Positions 25,577-38,747 of a DNA stretch of 64,000 nucleotides are shown piece after piece. How positions within the stretch are numbered: the stretch's first letter is position 1; every line of letters starts with the position of its first letter. The position numbers and the translations under genes were made by a program. Below the pieces are notes generated by a model. That model was not told the DNA's origin and made no database searches. It saw nothing but the letters and a program-made list of their open reading frames with translations. This stretch comes from Chromobacterium alticapitis (GTDB lineage Bacteria > Pseudomonadota > Gammaproteobacteria > Burkholderiales > Chromobacteriaceae), in the NCBI RefSeq assembly GCF_002924365.1, contig NZ_PQWB01000051.1, positions 1 to 64,000 on the forward strand, read 5' to 3'.

Positions 25577-27880
25577 ATGGACCACAAGCGCAAGGAGCGC
25601 ATCGAACCGTACACGCTGCCGGCTGGCGGCCTGGACTCGCTGAAAAGCTCCACGATCACGCTGCTGAAGGAAAAAGTGCCCGGCAGCCGCTTCAAGACGC
25701 TGCTGAGCCAAAACCAGCCGGACGGATTCGACTGCCCGGGCTGCGCCTGGCCGGACCGAGAACACACCTCCACCTTTGAATTCTGCGAGAACGGCGTCAA
25801 GGCGGTGGCGGCAGAAGCCACGGCCAAACGCGCGGGCGCGGAACTCTTCGCCCGCCATACCGTGGCGGCGTTGCTGGAACAAAGCGACTACGAGCTGGAA
25901 CAGCACGGACGGCTGACCGAGCCGCTGGCCTATGACCACGCCAGCGACCGCTATCTGCCCATCAGCTGGGACGACGCTTTCGAGCGGATCGCCCGTCATC
26001 TGAAGGCCCTGCCCGACCCGAACCAGGCCGCGTTCTACGTGTCCGGCCGCACCAGCAACGAAACCGCCTTCCTATTCCAGCTGTTCGTGCGCCTGTACGG
26101 CACCAACAACTTCCCGGACTGCTCCAATCTGTGCCATGAATCGTCCAGCCGCGCCCTGCCGCAGACGGTGGGCGTGGGCAAGGCCACGGTGGTGCTGGAG
26201 GATTTCGAACACGCCGACACCATCATGGTGTTCGGCCAGAATCCGGCCACCAACCACCCGCGCATGCTGAACGAGCTGCGCGCGGCGGCCAAGCGCGGCG
26301 CGACCATCGTGTCGATCAACCCCCTGAAGGAAAAAGGGCTGGACCGCTTCGCCAGTCCGCAGCATCCGCTGGATCTGTTGGGCGGCGGCACTGAAATCAG
26401 CTCGCTGTTCATCCGGCCGACGCTGGGCGGCGATTTCGCGCTGATCAAGGGCGTGGCCAAGCGCGTGCTGGAGCTGGACGACGAGGCTGTCGCCGTCGGC
26501 GGCGAGCGCGTGCTGGATCTCGCCTTCCTCGACCAGCATTGCAGCGGCTTCGATGCCTTCGCCGCCGACCTTCGCCAGGAAAGCTGGCAGCAACTGATCG
26601 CCGCCTCCGGCGTGGCCTTCCAGGACATTGAACGGCTGGCTAGAACCTATGTCCGCGGCAAAGCCGTGATCGCCACCTGGGGCATGGGTCTGACCCAACA
26701 CCGCGACTCGGTGGCCGCCATCCAGATGCTGTCCAATCTGCTGATGATGCGCGGCAATATCGGCCGCCTCGGCGCCGGCCTGTGCCCGGTGCGCGGCCAT
26801 TCCAATGTGCAGGGCGACCGCACCATGGGCATTGAGGACAAGCCGACGCCGGCCTTCCTCGATCGCCTGGCCCAGGTTTACGATTTCGAGCCGCCGCGCG
26901 AGCACGGCCTGGACGCGGTGGACACCATCCACGCCATGCGGGATGGCCGGGTCAAGGTCTTCGTCGGCCTGGGCGGCAATTTCGCCATGGCCACGCCGGA
27001 CACGCCGCGCACCTTCGAGGCGCTGCGCAACTGCGCGCTGACGGTGCAGATATCCACCAAGCTGAACCGCAGCCACCTGATCCACGGCGCAGACGCGCTG
27101 ATCCTGCCCACGCTGGGCCGCACCGAGATCGACCTGCAGAAAACCGGCCCGCAGGGCGTGACGGTGGAAGACTCGATGTGCATGGTGCACCTGTCCTACG
27201 GCATCAATCCGCCGGCGTCCAAACAGCTGCTGTCTGAAACCGACATCACGGCCCGCATGGCTCACGCCGTGCTAGGCGACGGCAAGGTCGATTGGCTGTC
27301 CTATGTCGGCGACTACTCGCGCATCCGCGATGAAATCGCCAAATCCATTGCAGGCTTTGAAGATTTCAATGCCCGCGTGGCCAAGCCCGGCGGTTTCCAT
27401 CTGACGCCGGCCTCGCGCGAGCGGCGCTGGCTGACGCCAAGCGGCAAGGCGCAGTTCATCGTCAATGCGCTGGCTCGGGATACGCCCATCTCCCGCGCCC
27501 GCGCGCAGCATGGCGACGAGCTGATGGTGCTGATGACGGCCCGTTCCAACGATCAGTACAACACCACCATCTACGCGCTGGACGACCGTTACCGCGGCGT
27601 CTACGGCCAGCGCCGGGTGCTGCTGATACACCGCGACGACATCGCGCGGCTGGGCTTCGCCGCCGGCGACAAGGTGGATATCTTCACCGTCTGGCACGAC
27701 GGCGCAGAGCGCCGCGCCGACGGCTTCCGGCTGGTGGAGTACGACATTCCTCGCGGCTGCCTGGGCGCCTATTTCCCGGAAACCAACCCGCTGATTCCGC
27801 TGGACAGCGTGGCCGAGGTGTCGAACACGCCGACGTCCAAATCCATCCCGGTGCTGCTGCGGCGCGCCGCCGTCAGCTAA
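25577..27880 (+). CDS. FdhF/YdeP-family molybdopterin oxidoreductase
   Basis: The 767-residue protein is a DMSO-reductase-superfamily enzyme of the FdhF/YdeP group: N-terminal PDGFDCPGCAWPD (C53, C56, with C70 later), the molybdopterin domain from about 110 (SWDDAFERIARHL, FYVSGRTSNETAF), and the MGD-binding C-terminal domain with LMTARSNDQYNTTIY. C in SNLCHESS near residue 187 is the likely molybdenum ligand where FdhF has selenocysteine. Three cysteines replace the usual four of the Fe4S4 motif, so the cluster is doubtful. YdeP of E. coli is linked to acid resistance; true formate dehydrogenase activity is not shown. FdhD and MobA lie next to it. Confidence 0.9.
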   Translation: MDHKRKERIEPYTLPAGGLDSLKSSTITLLKEKVPGSRFKTLLSQNQPDGFDCPGCAWPDREHTSTFEFCENGVKAVAAEATAKRAGAELFARHTVAALLEQSDYELEQHGRLTEPLAYDHASDRYLPISWDDAFERIARHLKALPDPNQAAFYVSGRTSNETAFLFQLFVRLYGTNNFPDCSNLCHESSSRALPQTVGVGKATVVLEDFEHADTIMVFGQNPATNHPRMLNELRAAAKRGATIVSINPLKEKGLDRFASPQHPLDLLGGGTEISSLFIRPTLGGDFALIKGVAKRVLELDDEAVAVGGERVLDLAFLDQHCSGFDAFAADLRQESWQQLIAASGVAFQDIERLARTYVRGKAVIATWGMGLTQHRDSVAAIQMLSNLLMMRGNIGRLGAGLCPVRGHSNVQGDRTMGIEDKPTPAFLDRLAQVYDFEPPREHGLDAVDTIHAMRDGRVKVFVGLGGNFAMATPDTPRTFEALRNCALTVQISTKLNRSHLIHGADALILPTLGRTEIDLQKTGPQGVTVEDSMCMVHLSYGINPPASKQLLSETDITARMAHAVLGDGKVDWLSYVGDYSRIRDEIAKSIAGFEDFNARVAKPGGFHLTPASRERRWLTPSGKAQFIVNALARDTPISRARAQHGDELMVLMTARSNDQYNTTIYALDDRYRGVYGQRRVLLIHRDDIARLGFAAGDKVDIFTVWHDGAERRADGFRLVEYDIPRGCLGAYFPETNPLIPLDSVAEVSNTPTSKSIPVLLRRAAVS

Positions 27881-27908
27881 GGCCATGGCCAGGCGTGCTG
27901 GCCGCGGC

Positions 27909-33161
<5,253 letters not shown>

Positions 33162-33201
33162 GCCGCCCCCTTCCCGCCTGCCCTTGCGCGCCGGATCTGG
33201 A

Positions 33202-35640
33202 TCACGCCAGGCTGCGTTCCAGTTCCGCCGCCGGCATCGGTTTGCCGTAGCGATAACCCTGCATGACGCGGCAGCCCAGCTTGAACAGCGCCTGCGCCTG
33301 CGCCTCGCTTTCCACGCCTTCCGCCACCAGATCCAGGCTCATGCCTTGCGCCATGCTGACGATGGCGGCCACGATGGCGGCGCTATTCCTGTCAGACAGC
33401 ATGTCATGCACGAAACTCTGGTCGATTTTCAACACATCTATCGGAAACAGCTTCAAATAGGACAGGCTGGAATAGCCGGTGCCGAAGTCGTCGATGGCGA
33501 TGGAGACGCCCAGGCGCTTCAATTCGGCCAGCGTCGCCATCGTCTTGTCCGCGTCCTGCGCCAGCACGCTCTCGGTGATTTCCAGCTGCAGCAGCGAAGC
33601 GGGCAGGCCCGTCTCCGCCAGCGCCTCGCGCACTTCCTCGTCAAAACAGCCTTCCGCCATCTGCAGCGACGATACATTGACCGCCACGCGCAAGGGATGG
33701 CCTGCATCCAGCCAGCGCTTGCCGTCCCGGCACGCCTGCCGCAACACGAACTGTCCCAGTTGCAGGATCAGCCCGGTTTTTTCCGCCAGCGGGATGAAGT
33801 CGGCCGGCGACTGGATGTCGCCCTCCTCCTTGCGCCAGCGCATCAGCGCCTCCACGCCGACTATGTCCTGGCTTTCCATGTCCACCTTGGGCTGGTAATA
33901 CACCAGGAAACCGCCTTGCTCCGCGCCCATCCGGATATGACGCTCCAACGCGCGCCGCGTCAGCAGGGCCTCTTCGATCTCTCCAGAAAAGAAGCGGCAT
34001 AAATTGCGCCCCGCCTGCTTGGCGTGATACAGGGCGGCGTCCGCGTGCCGATACAGGTCCTCGGCATCCCGGCTGTCATCCGGGTACAGGCTCACACCCA
34101 TGCAGGCGGACAAGTCATAGCGAGCCTCCCCTAGCCAGAACGGCTCGGCGACGACTTTGCGCAACTTTTCGGCGAACAGCGCGGACTGCTCTATGCCGCC
34201 CAGGCCCGGCAACAGAATGATGAATTCGTCGCCGCCCTGCCGGCTGACCGTGTCGCTGGGCCGCAAAGCCCCCTGCAAGCGCTTGGCCACCTGCTGCAGC
34301 AACTTGTCGCCGACCGAATGCCCCATCGAGTCGTTGATCAGCTGAAAATGGTCCAGATCCAGCATCATCAGGCACATGCGCTCCCCGCTCTGCTCAGCCT
34401 GCTGCAGCGATTGCAGCAGGCGGTCTTGCAGCAGAATGCGGTTGGGCAGATTGGTCAGCGCGTCATGCTGGGCCAGATGGGTCATTTTCACCGCCATCGC
34501 CCGCGCCTCGCTGACATCGTGGAACACGATGATGGAGCCGGTGAGCTGCCCCGCGTGGTCGAGGATGGGCGCGGCGGAGTCTTCCACCTCCAGCAGGGCG
34601 CCGTCCCGCCGCACCAGCGCGCAGTCCAGCGCCATGCCCACCGTGCGGCTTTCCGCCAACGCCAGCCTGACCGGATTGGCTATCCGGCGGCCCGCGCCGG
34701 TTTCCTGCAGCGGCATGATCAAATCTATGGGCTTGCCCAGCGCCTCCCGCGCCAGCCAGCCAGTCATCACCTCGGCGATGGGGTTGAGAAAAGTGATGCA
34801 ACCTTCGGCATCGGTGGCGATCACCGCGTCGCCTATGGAATTCAGCGTGATGCGGATGCGCTCCTTCTCATCGAACAAGGCCTGCTCCGCCCGCTTGCGC
34901 TCTGTCACGTCGGTGACCAGCATCAAATAGCCCGCCTCTTGCCTGTCCACCAGCGAAACCTGTCCATGCAGCGCGGTGCCGTCGCGCCGAGTGAAACTCA
35001 TGTCGAACGAAGCATTGCCCTGGCGCAACGCCTGGGACAGATAGCCGTCTATGGCGGCGTAGTTGGCGTCGCCCAACGCTTCCCGCGCATGCATGCCCAG
35101 CATGGCCGCGGCGGGAATGCCGAACCATTGCCCCTCCGCATCGTTGCAGAAGACATTGCGCCCATCCGCGCCCCAATGCGCGATGAAGGCAGGCAGGTTC
35201 TGCAGCACATCGGTCAGATCCTGTTGCGCCCTGGCCAGCTGCCGCGTTTTTCGCTGCAAGGCCAGATGGGTCTGGATGCGCGCCCGCGCCACCGGCACAT
35301 TGAGCGGCTTGTGCAGAAAGTCCACGCCGCCCATGCTCAGGGCCCGCAACTCGTTCTCGCTCTGGCCATGAGAGGTGACGAAAATCACCGGGATGTCCCG
35401 CAAGCGCGGCGTCGCCTTGATTTCCCGGCACACCGCATAGCCATCCATGTCCGGCATTTCGATATCCAGCAGAATGACGTCCGGCCTGCTGCGTTTGGCC
35501 ATGTCCAGCGCCGCCGGCCCCGTGGTGGCGAAGCGCACTTCGCCCAGCCCGCGCACCGCTTCCCGCACGACATGGACATTGCTGGGCACGTCGTCGACGA
35601 TCAAAATCTTCGCCTGATCCCGCGCCAGATCATTGAACAT
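33202..35640 (-). CDS. response regulator with PAS, GGDEF and EAL domains (c-di-GMP turnover)
   Basis: The 812 residues begin with a receiver domain (phospho-Asp D59 in VILLDIEMPDMDG), then two PAS domains (about 140-255 and 265-385), GGDEF (about 395-545) and EAL (about 555-805). The cyclase motif SRQGGDEF is intact, and an inhibitory I-site RPSD lies exactly five residues before it. The EAL part has GVEALMRW, NVSSLQ, ITESV, DDFGTGYSS, LKIDQSF and AEGVES, a full metal and catalytic set. It could therefore make and break c-di-GMP, with the receiver deciding which. The hybrid kinase follows 40 bp downstream, a probable partner. Confidence 0.95.
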   Translation of the reverse strand: MFNDLARDQAKILIVDDVPSNVHVVREAVRGLGEVRFATTGPAALDMAKRSRPDVILLDIEMPDMDGYAVCREIKATPRLRDIPVIFVTSHGQSENELRALSMGGVDFLHKPLNVPVARARIQTHLALQRKTRQLARAQQDLTDVLQNLPAFIAHWGADGRNVFCNDAEGQWFGIPAAAMLGMHAREALGDANYAAIDGYLSQALRQGNASFDMSFTRRDGTALHGQVSLVDRQEAGYLMLVTDVTERKRAEQALFDEKERIRITLNSIGDAVIATDAEGCITFLNPIAEVMTGWLAREALGKPIDLIMPLQETGAGRRIANPVRLALAESRTVGMALDCALVRRDGALLEVEDSAAPILDHAGQLTGSIIVFHDVSEARAMAVKMTHLAQHDALTNLPNRILLQDRLLQSLQQAEQSGERMCLMMLDLDHFQLINDSMGHSVGDKLLQQVAKRLQGALRPSDTVSRQGGDEFIILLPGLGGIEQSALFAEKLRKVVAEPFWLGEARYDLSACMGVSLYPDDSRDAEDLYRHADAALYHAKQAGRNLCRFFSGEIEEALLTRRALERHIRMGAEQGGFLVYYQPKVDMESQDIVGVEALMRWRKEEGDIQSPADFIPLAEKTGLILQLGQFVLRQACRDGKRWLDAGHPLRVAVNVSSLQMAEGCFDEEVREALAETGLPASLLQLEITESVLAQDADKTMATLAELKRLGVSIAIDDFGTGYSSLSYLKLFPIDVLKIDQSFVHDMLSDRNSAAIVAAIVSMAQGMSLDLVAEGVESEAQAQALFKLGCRVMQGYRYGKPMPAAELERSLA

Positions 35641-36032
35641 GTAACATCCTCTCGCCAGCCCCTAAAGATTGCGCGCAGACCATCCGCCCGCTGAATCGCG
35701 CGCCAGCGCGGCCGGCTATGCTGTGCGACTATTCTTTAGGGATAGCTTGCCGCCGGTCTTGCGGCAAGCGCGCAAGCTGCCTGCCGACACGCGCCCGCAT
35801 GCCGCCAAGCCCCACGGCGCTTAGCTAAGAGATAGGTAGTTGTACGAGTTGAATTCATGGCGCGCTCTGTCAAAAGTGACAGTATGCGAATAACGGCATG
35901 GTCTAAGAATGCCGGCAGGACAGCCAGCACGCATGAATCGGCCGCGCAGCGCGGCCTGATTATCAAGGGATCATTCCATTCCAATCCTCATCCCGCCCAA
36001 CGCGACAGGTTGCGGACCAAGGAGAATGCGCC
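35641..36032 (+). other. 392-bp divergent intergenic region with a 9-bp hairpin
   Basis: No convincing gene is seen; possible small ORFs lack conserved features. At 35745-35769, GCTTGCCGC and GCGGCAAGC pair perfectly around a 7-nt loop. No run of T follows, so it is not a terminator; it may be a binding site or a repeat. Promoters for the signalling unit (minus) and for the 36033 gene (plus) must lie here, but none matches a consensus well. Confidence 0.5.
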
Positions 36033-36482
36033 ATGGACAAGCCCCAGATTCCCCTATTGATCAACTACGCCAGCAACCCCAATTGCCTGGGCGTGGCCAG
36101 GCTGGCGGCCGGCGGCATCGTCGGAAACGACCATTGCGGCGGGGACAATCTATGCGCGGCCACGCTGAGCCTGCTGCTGGACATGGCGCGCATCAATGTA
36201 GGCGTCATCAACGACGTGGTGGAATTAACCGGCGAGCTGCGCCGCCGCGGCTGGCACATCATCCGCACGCCGGACACCGCGGAGACAGGCTGCGATCAGC
36301 TCAGCAGCGGCGACATCGGCGTGCTGATCAGTTCGCGCTTCAAACATATCTATTTGGTGGTCAATGCCGGCAATCCGGAAATGCCGGAAGTGGCGGACTG
36401 CCAGTCGCTCAGCCCGCATCCGCACTGGGTCACCGGCGGCAACGCCTTGCCGCAGACCACTTTCTTTCTGAGAGCGACCTAG
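36033..36482 (+). CDS. uncharacterised 149-residue protein with papain-like Cys/His/Asp pattern
   Basis: I do not recognise this protein. It is soluble, with no signal peptide or TM segment. GGDNLCAATLSLLLDMA (Cys41 at the start of a predicted helix), LSSGDIGVLISSRFKHIYLVV (His105 on a strand after a GDIGV turn) and VADCQSL (Asp122) follow the order of NlpC/P60, CHAP and other papain-like peptidases. This is pattern matching, not alignment. AAGGAGA lies 13 nt before the ATG. The gene is alone, convergent to the NERD-helicase gene with 5 bp between their stops, and just beyond a tRNA pair. Other reading: an unrelated Cys-rich fold (C18, C35, C41, C87, C123). Confidence 0.75.
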   Translation: MDKPQIPLLINYASNPNCLGVARLAAGGIVGNDHCGGDNLCAATLSLLLDMARINVGVINDVVELTGELRRRGWHIIRTPDTAETGCDQLSSGDIGVLISSRFKHIYLVVNAGNPEMPEVADCQSLSPHPHWVTGGNALPQTTFFLRAT

Positions 36483-36487
36483 CCGAT

Positions 36488-38302
36488 TCACGCGCCCAAG
36501 CGCCGGCCGAACGCGCCGTCGCCGCTGACAGTCACGATCAGCTCGCTGGTTGCGCGCGTCGCCGCCACATAGAACAGTCTCGCCTCCTCCTGTTCCTCTT
36601 CGCCAGGCGCCGGCATCTGTCCGACGCCTGGAATCGCCACCACAGGGAATTCCAAGCCCTTGCTGACCTTCATGGTCAAAATCTTCACCTCATCGTCACC
36701 CGGCTGAAAGTCGCCGGAGCGCTTGCGCATCCGATGGGGGATGCCTTTCTTCGACAAGGCCGTCGCGCACAGATCCATCATGGCGTAATTGCGACAGAGT
36801 ATGGCCATATCGCCCCAGGCATGGCCCTGCTGGCGAGCGCTATCCAGCAACTCGGCGATTTTGACCGCCTCTTCCGACACGCTGGGCAGCCTCACCACCA
36901 AGGGGACATGCCCTTCGCGGCCATAGCTGATGGGACGGATCAATGGAATGCCGTCATCGTCCTTTTCTTCGGGATTCAGCAGATCGGCGGCGATTTTATT
37001 GGCCAGTTGCAGAATCTGCCTGGTATTCCGGTAATTGATCTTCAGGATGGTGGTGCGGCCTTGGGCCTGGATGCCCACGCTCTTGAAGCTGAATTGCTTG
37101 CCATGCCGTCGCTCGTAAATGCTTTGCGCGTCGTCGTACAGCAACAACAGGCTGTTGGTGCTCGGGTCCACCATTTGCGTCAACAGCTTCAGCCATTCCG
37201 GCCGGAAGTCATGACCCTCGTCTATCAACACGGCCTGGTATTGGCCGGCCGGTATTTGCTGGCGGCCCACTGCCTCTATCACATTGGCGACCATCTCATC
37301 GAACATCGCGCCGCCTTGCTGCGGCAGCGGCTGGTGGTACGCCACCAATTGCTGCCGGCACCACTTGTGGAAGTTGCGGGCGTGCACCCTATGCGCCAAA
37401 CCTTTCGCTTCAAACAAGGCGTTCAATTGCACGCCCAGCGGTTCGTTGAAACACAGCACCAGAATGGGTTTGGCCGCCTCGGCGCTCGCCTTGGCCAGAT
37501 ATTCGGCCCGATAGGCCAGAATCATGGTCTTGCCAGAGCCGGCCACGCCGTGAATCACTCGATGCCCGTCGCCCAGACTGCGCGCCAGTTGCTCCTGCTG
37601 CAAATCCATGACCTTCATCACGCTGGGCAATTGAGCGTCCGGGTCCTGATCATCGAACAAAGACTCCTGCGTCGGCACGCGCACCTCGGGGAACAGAATC
37701 CAGCGCGCCCGGTCCAGTTGCGGCACGGTCAGAATGGACGGGAAGCTGTGAGGAAACATATTCCACAAGCGCTGCTGAAAACGCTCGGCATCGCCGGTTT
37801 CCTGCATTTCGTCGGAACAGATCACAAAATCCGGCTCTATCGCCTCGGCCAAACCCGCCGCCTCGAATTGCCGCCGCGTAATGCGGGTGAACACCACCCC
37901 ATATCCCCAGGGAAACGCCAGCTTGCCCTCGTGCCTCCCCTCATGGTGAATCAACTGCGCGTCCCGCTCCAGCGCGTTGACCACCTGTATGGCGCAATGC
38001 CGGGCCTGCGCCAACGGATTAATCACCACTTTCAGTGGCCCGCCATCCGGCGTGATTTCAAAAAACTGCCGGGTAGCGCGAACGATGGTTTCCAGCTTCC
38101 AATCCTTGGTTTCCAGAATCAGAATGCCGCGTCGCGGATGCAGAACCACAAAATCGGGATGGGTTTGTTTCGGCCCGATCGGCGTGTCGTACCACAGCAA
38201 ATAGTCGTTTTCCAATTGCTGCTCCAGCCGCTCCGCGAGACGCTTTTCGCCGGAGGTCATCCTGGAGACGCAACTGCCTAAATTGGGAATGAGGGTAGCC
38301 AT
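36488..38302 (-). CDS. NERD-domain UvrD-like SF1 helicase
   Basis: The 604 residues fuse an N-terminal NERD (nuclease-related) domain to an SF1 helicase. D50, E64 and K66 in HPDFVVLHPRRG and LILETKDW form a PD-(D/E)xK-like site. The helicase has Walker A GVAGSGKTM (about 252-260), Walker B VLIDEGHDF, motif III LLLLYDDAQSIY, NYRNTRQ, VSKGLEFPVVAI and the arginine-finger motif RLFYVAATRA. Such proteins may process DNA ends in repair or in defence. ATG at 38302 gives the family's MATLIPNLG start; an in-frame ATG at 38338 is also open. It is a single gene behind the tRNA-Ser terminator. Confidence 0.88.
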   Translation of the reverse strand: MATLIPNLGSCVSRMTSGEKRLAERLEQQLENDYLLWYDTPIGPKQTHPDFVVLHPRRGILILETKDWKLETIVRATRQFFEITPDGGPLKVVINPLAQARHCAIQVVNALERDAQLIHHEGRHEGKLAFPWGYGVVFTRITRRQFEAAGLAEAIEPDFVICSDEMQETGDAERFQQRLWNMFPHSFPSILTVPQLDRARWILFPEVRVPTQESLFDDQDPDAQLPSVMKVMDLQQEQLARSLGDGHRVIHGVAGSGKTMILAYRAEYLAKASAEAAKPILVLCFNEPLGVQLNALFEAKGLAHRVHARNFHKWCRQQLVAYHQPLPQQGGAMFDEMVANVIEAVGRQQIPAGQYQAVLIDEGHDFRPEWLKLLTQMVDPSTNSLLLLYDDAQSIYERRHGKQFSFKSVGIQAQGRTTILKINYRNTRQILQLANKIAADLLNPEEKDDDGIPLIRPISYGREGHVPLVVRLPSVSEEAVKIAELLDSARQQGHAWGDMAILCRNYAMMDLCATALSKKGIPHRMRKRSGDFQPGDDEVKILTMKVSKGLEFPVVAIPGVGQMPAPGEEEQEEARLFYVAATRATSELIVTVSGDGAFGRRLGA

Positions 38303-38418
38303 GTGAACATCATAATTCACACAAAGATGATGAATCAATCGCGCTAAAACCAGAATCCTGCATAAAGCGCAGGCGATTGCGATTGATCAAGAGCATGACC
38401 CGGTGGAAAGCACGCATG

Positions 38419-38448
38419 AAAAAAGCCCCGAACGAGTCGGGGCTTTTT
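38419..38448 (-). terminator. terminator of the tRNA-Ser pair
   Basis: On the minus strand, a 12-bp stem (5-nt loop) with A-rich start and T-rich end: AAAAAGCCCCGA pairs with TCGGGGCTTTTT. It ends 4 bp after the encoded CCA end of the downstream tRNA and works symmetrically. It separates the tRNA transcript from the helicase gene. Confidence 0.9.
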
Positions 38449-38451
38449 ATT

Positions 38452-38542
38452 TGGCGGAGAGGGGGGGATTCGAACCCCCGTTAGGCTATTAACCTAAACA
38501 CGCTTTCCAGGCGTGCGACTTAAACCACTCATCCACCTCTCC
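38452..38542 (-). tRNA. tRNA-Ser (anticodon GGA), second copy
   Basis: Reading from 38542, the acceptor GGAGAGG pairs with CCTCTCC. The anticodon stem-loop is CACGC-CTGGAAA-GCGTG with anticodon GGA (reads UCC/UCU). The long variable arm typical of type II Ser/Leu tRNAs (GTTTAGGTTAATAGCC region) and the T-loop GGGTTCGAATCC are present, discriminator G, and CCA encoded. The sequence is identical over 91 nt to the copy at 38595-38685, with 52 bp between. Confidence 0.96.
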
Positions 38543-38594
38543 GGAGGTGTCTTGCTGAATTGTCGAAACCGCCAGGCGATTCCGTAATGAATTC

Positions 38595-38685
38595 TGGCGG
38601 AGAGGGGGGGATTCGAACCCCCGTTAGGCTATTAACCTAAACACGCTTTCCAGGCGTGCGACTTAAACCACTCATCCACCTCTCC
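38595..38685 (-). tRNA. tRNA-Ser (anticodon GGA), first copy
   Basis: Same 91-nt sequence as the copy at 38452-38542, including anticodon GGA, long variable arm and encoded CCA. It is transcribed first, being upstream on the minus strand; both probably come from one precursor ended by the terminator at 38419-38448. Confidence 0.96.
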
Positions 38686-38747
38686 AGAACCCGTAACCGA
38701 TACGCTGGGCGTTTCGATCACAGAGGCTGCGCAGTATATAAGCCCCT

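Noticed and set aside
35736-35984. 82-residue minus-strand frame in the 35641-36032 gap
   Set aside because: No ribosome site, low-complexity Ala/Arg end, no recognisable fold.
36026-38281. 751-residue plus-strand frame spanning the 36033 gene and the helicase
   Set aside because: It overlaps two better-supported genes and its translation is low-complexity shadow sequence.
38419-38448. Hairpin considered as an attachment site of a mobile element
   Set aside because: It has the form and place of a tRNA terminator; no direct repeat or integrase is present.
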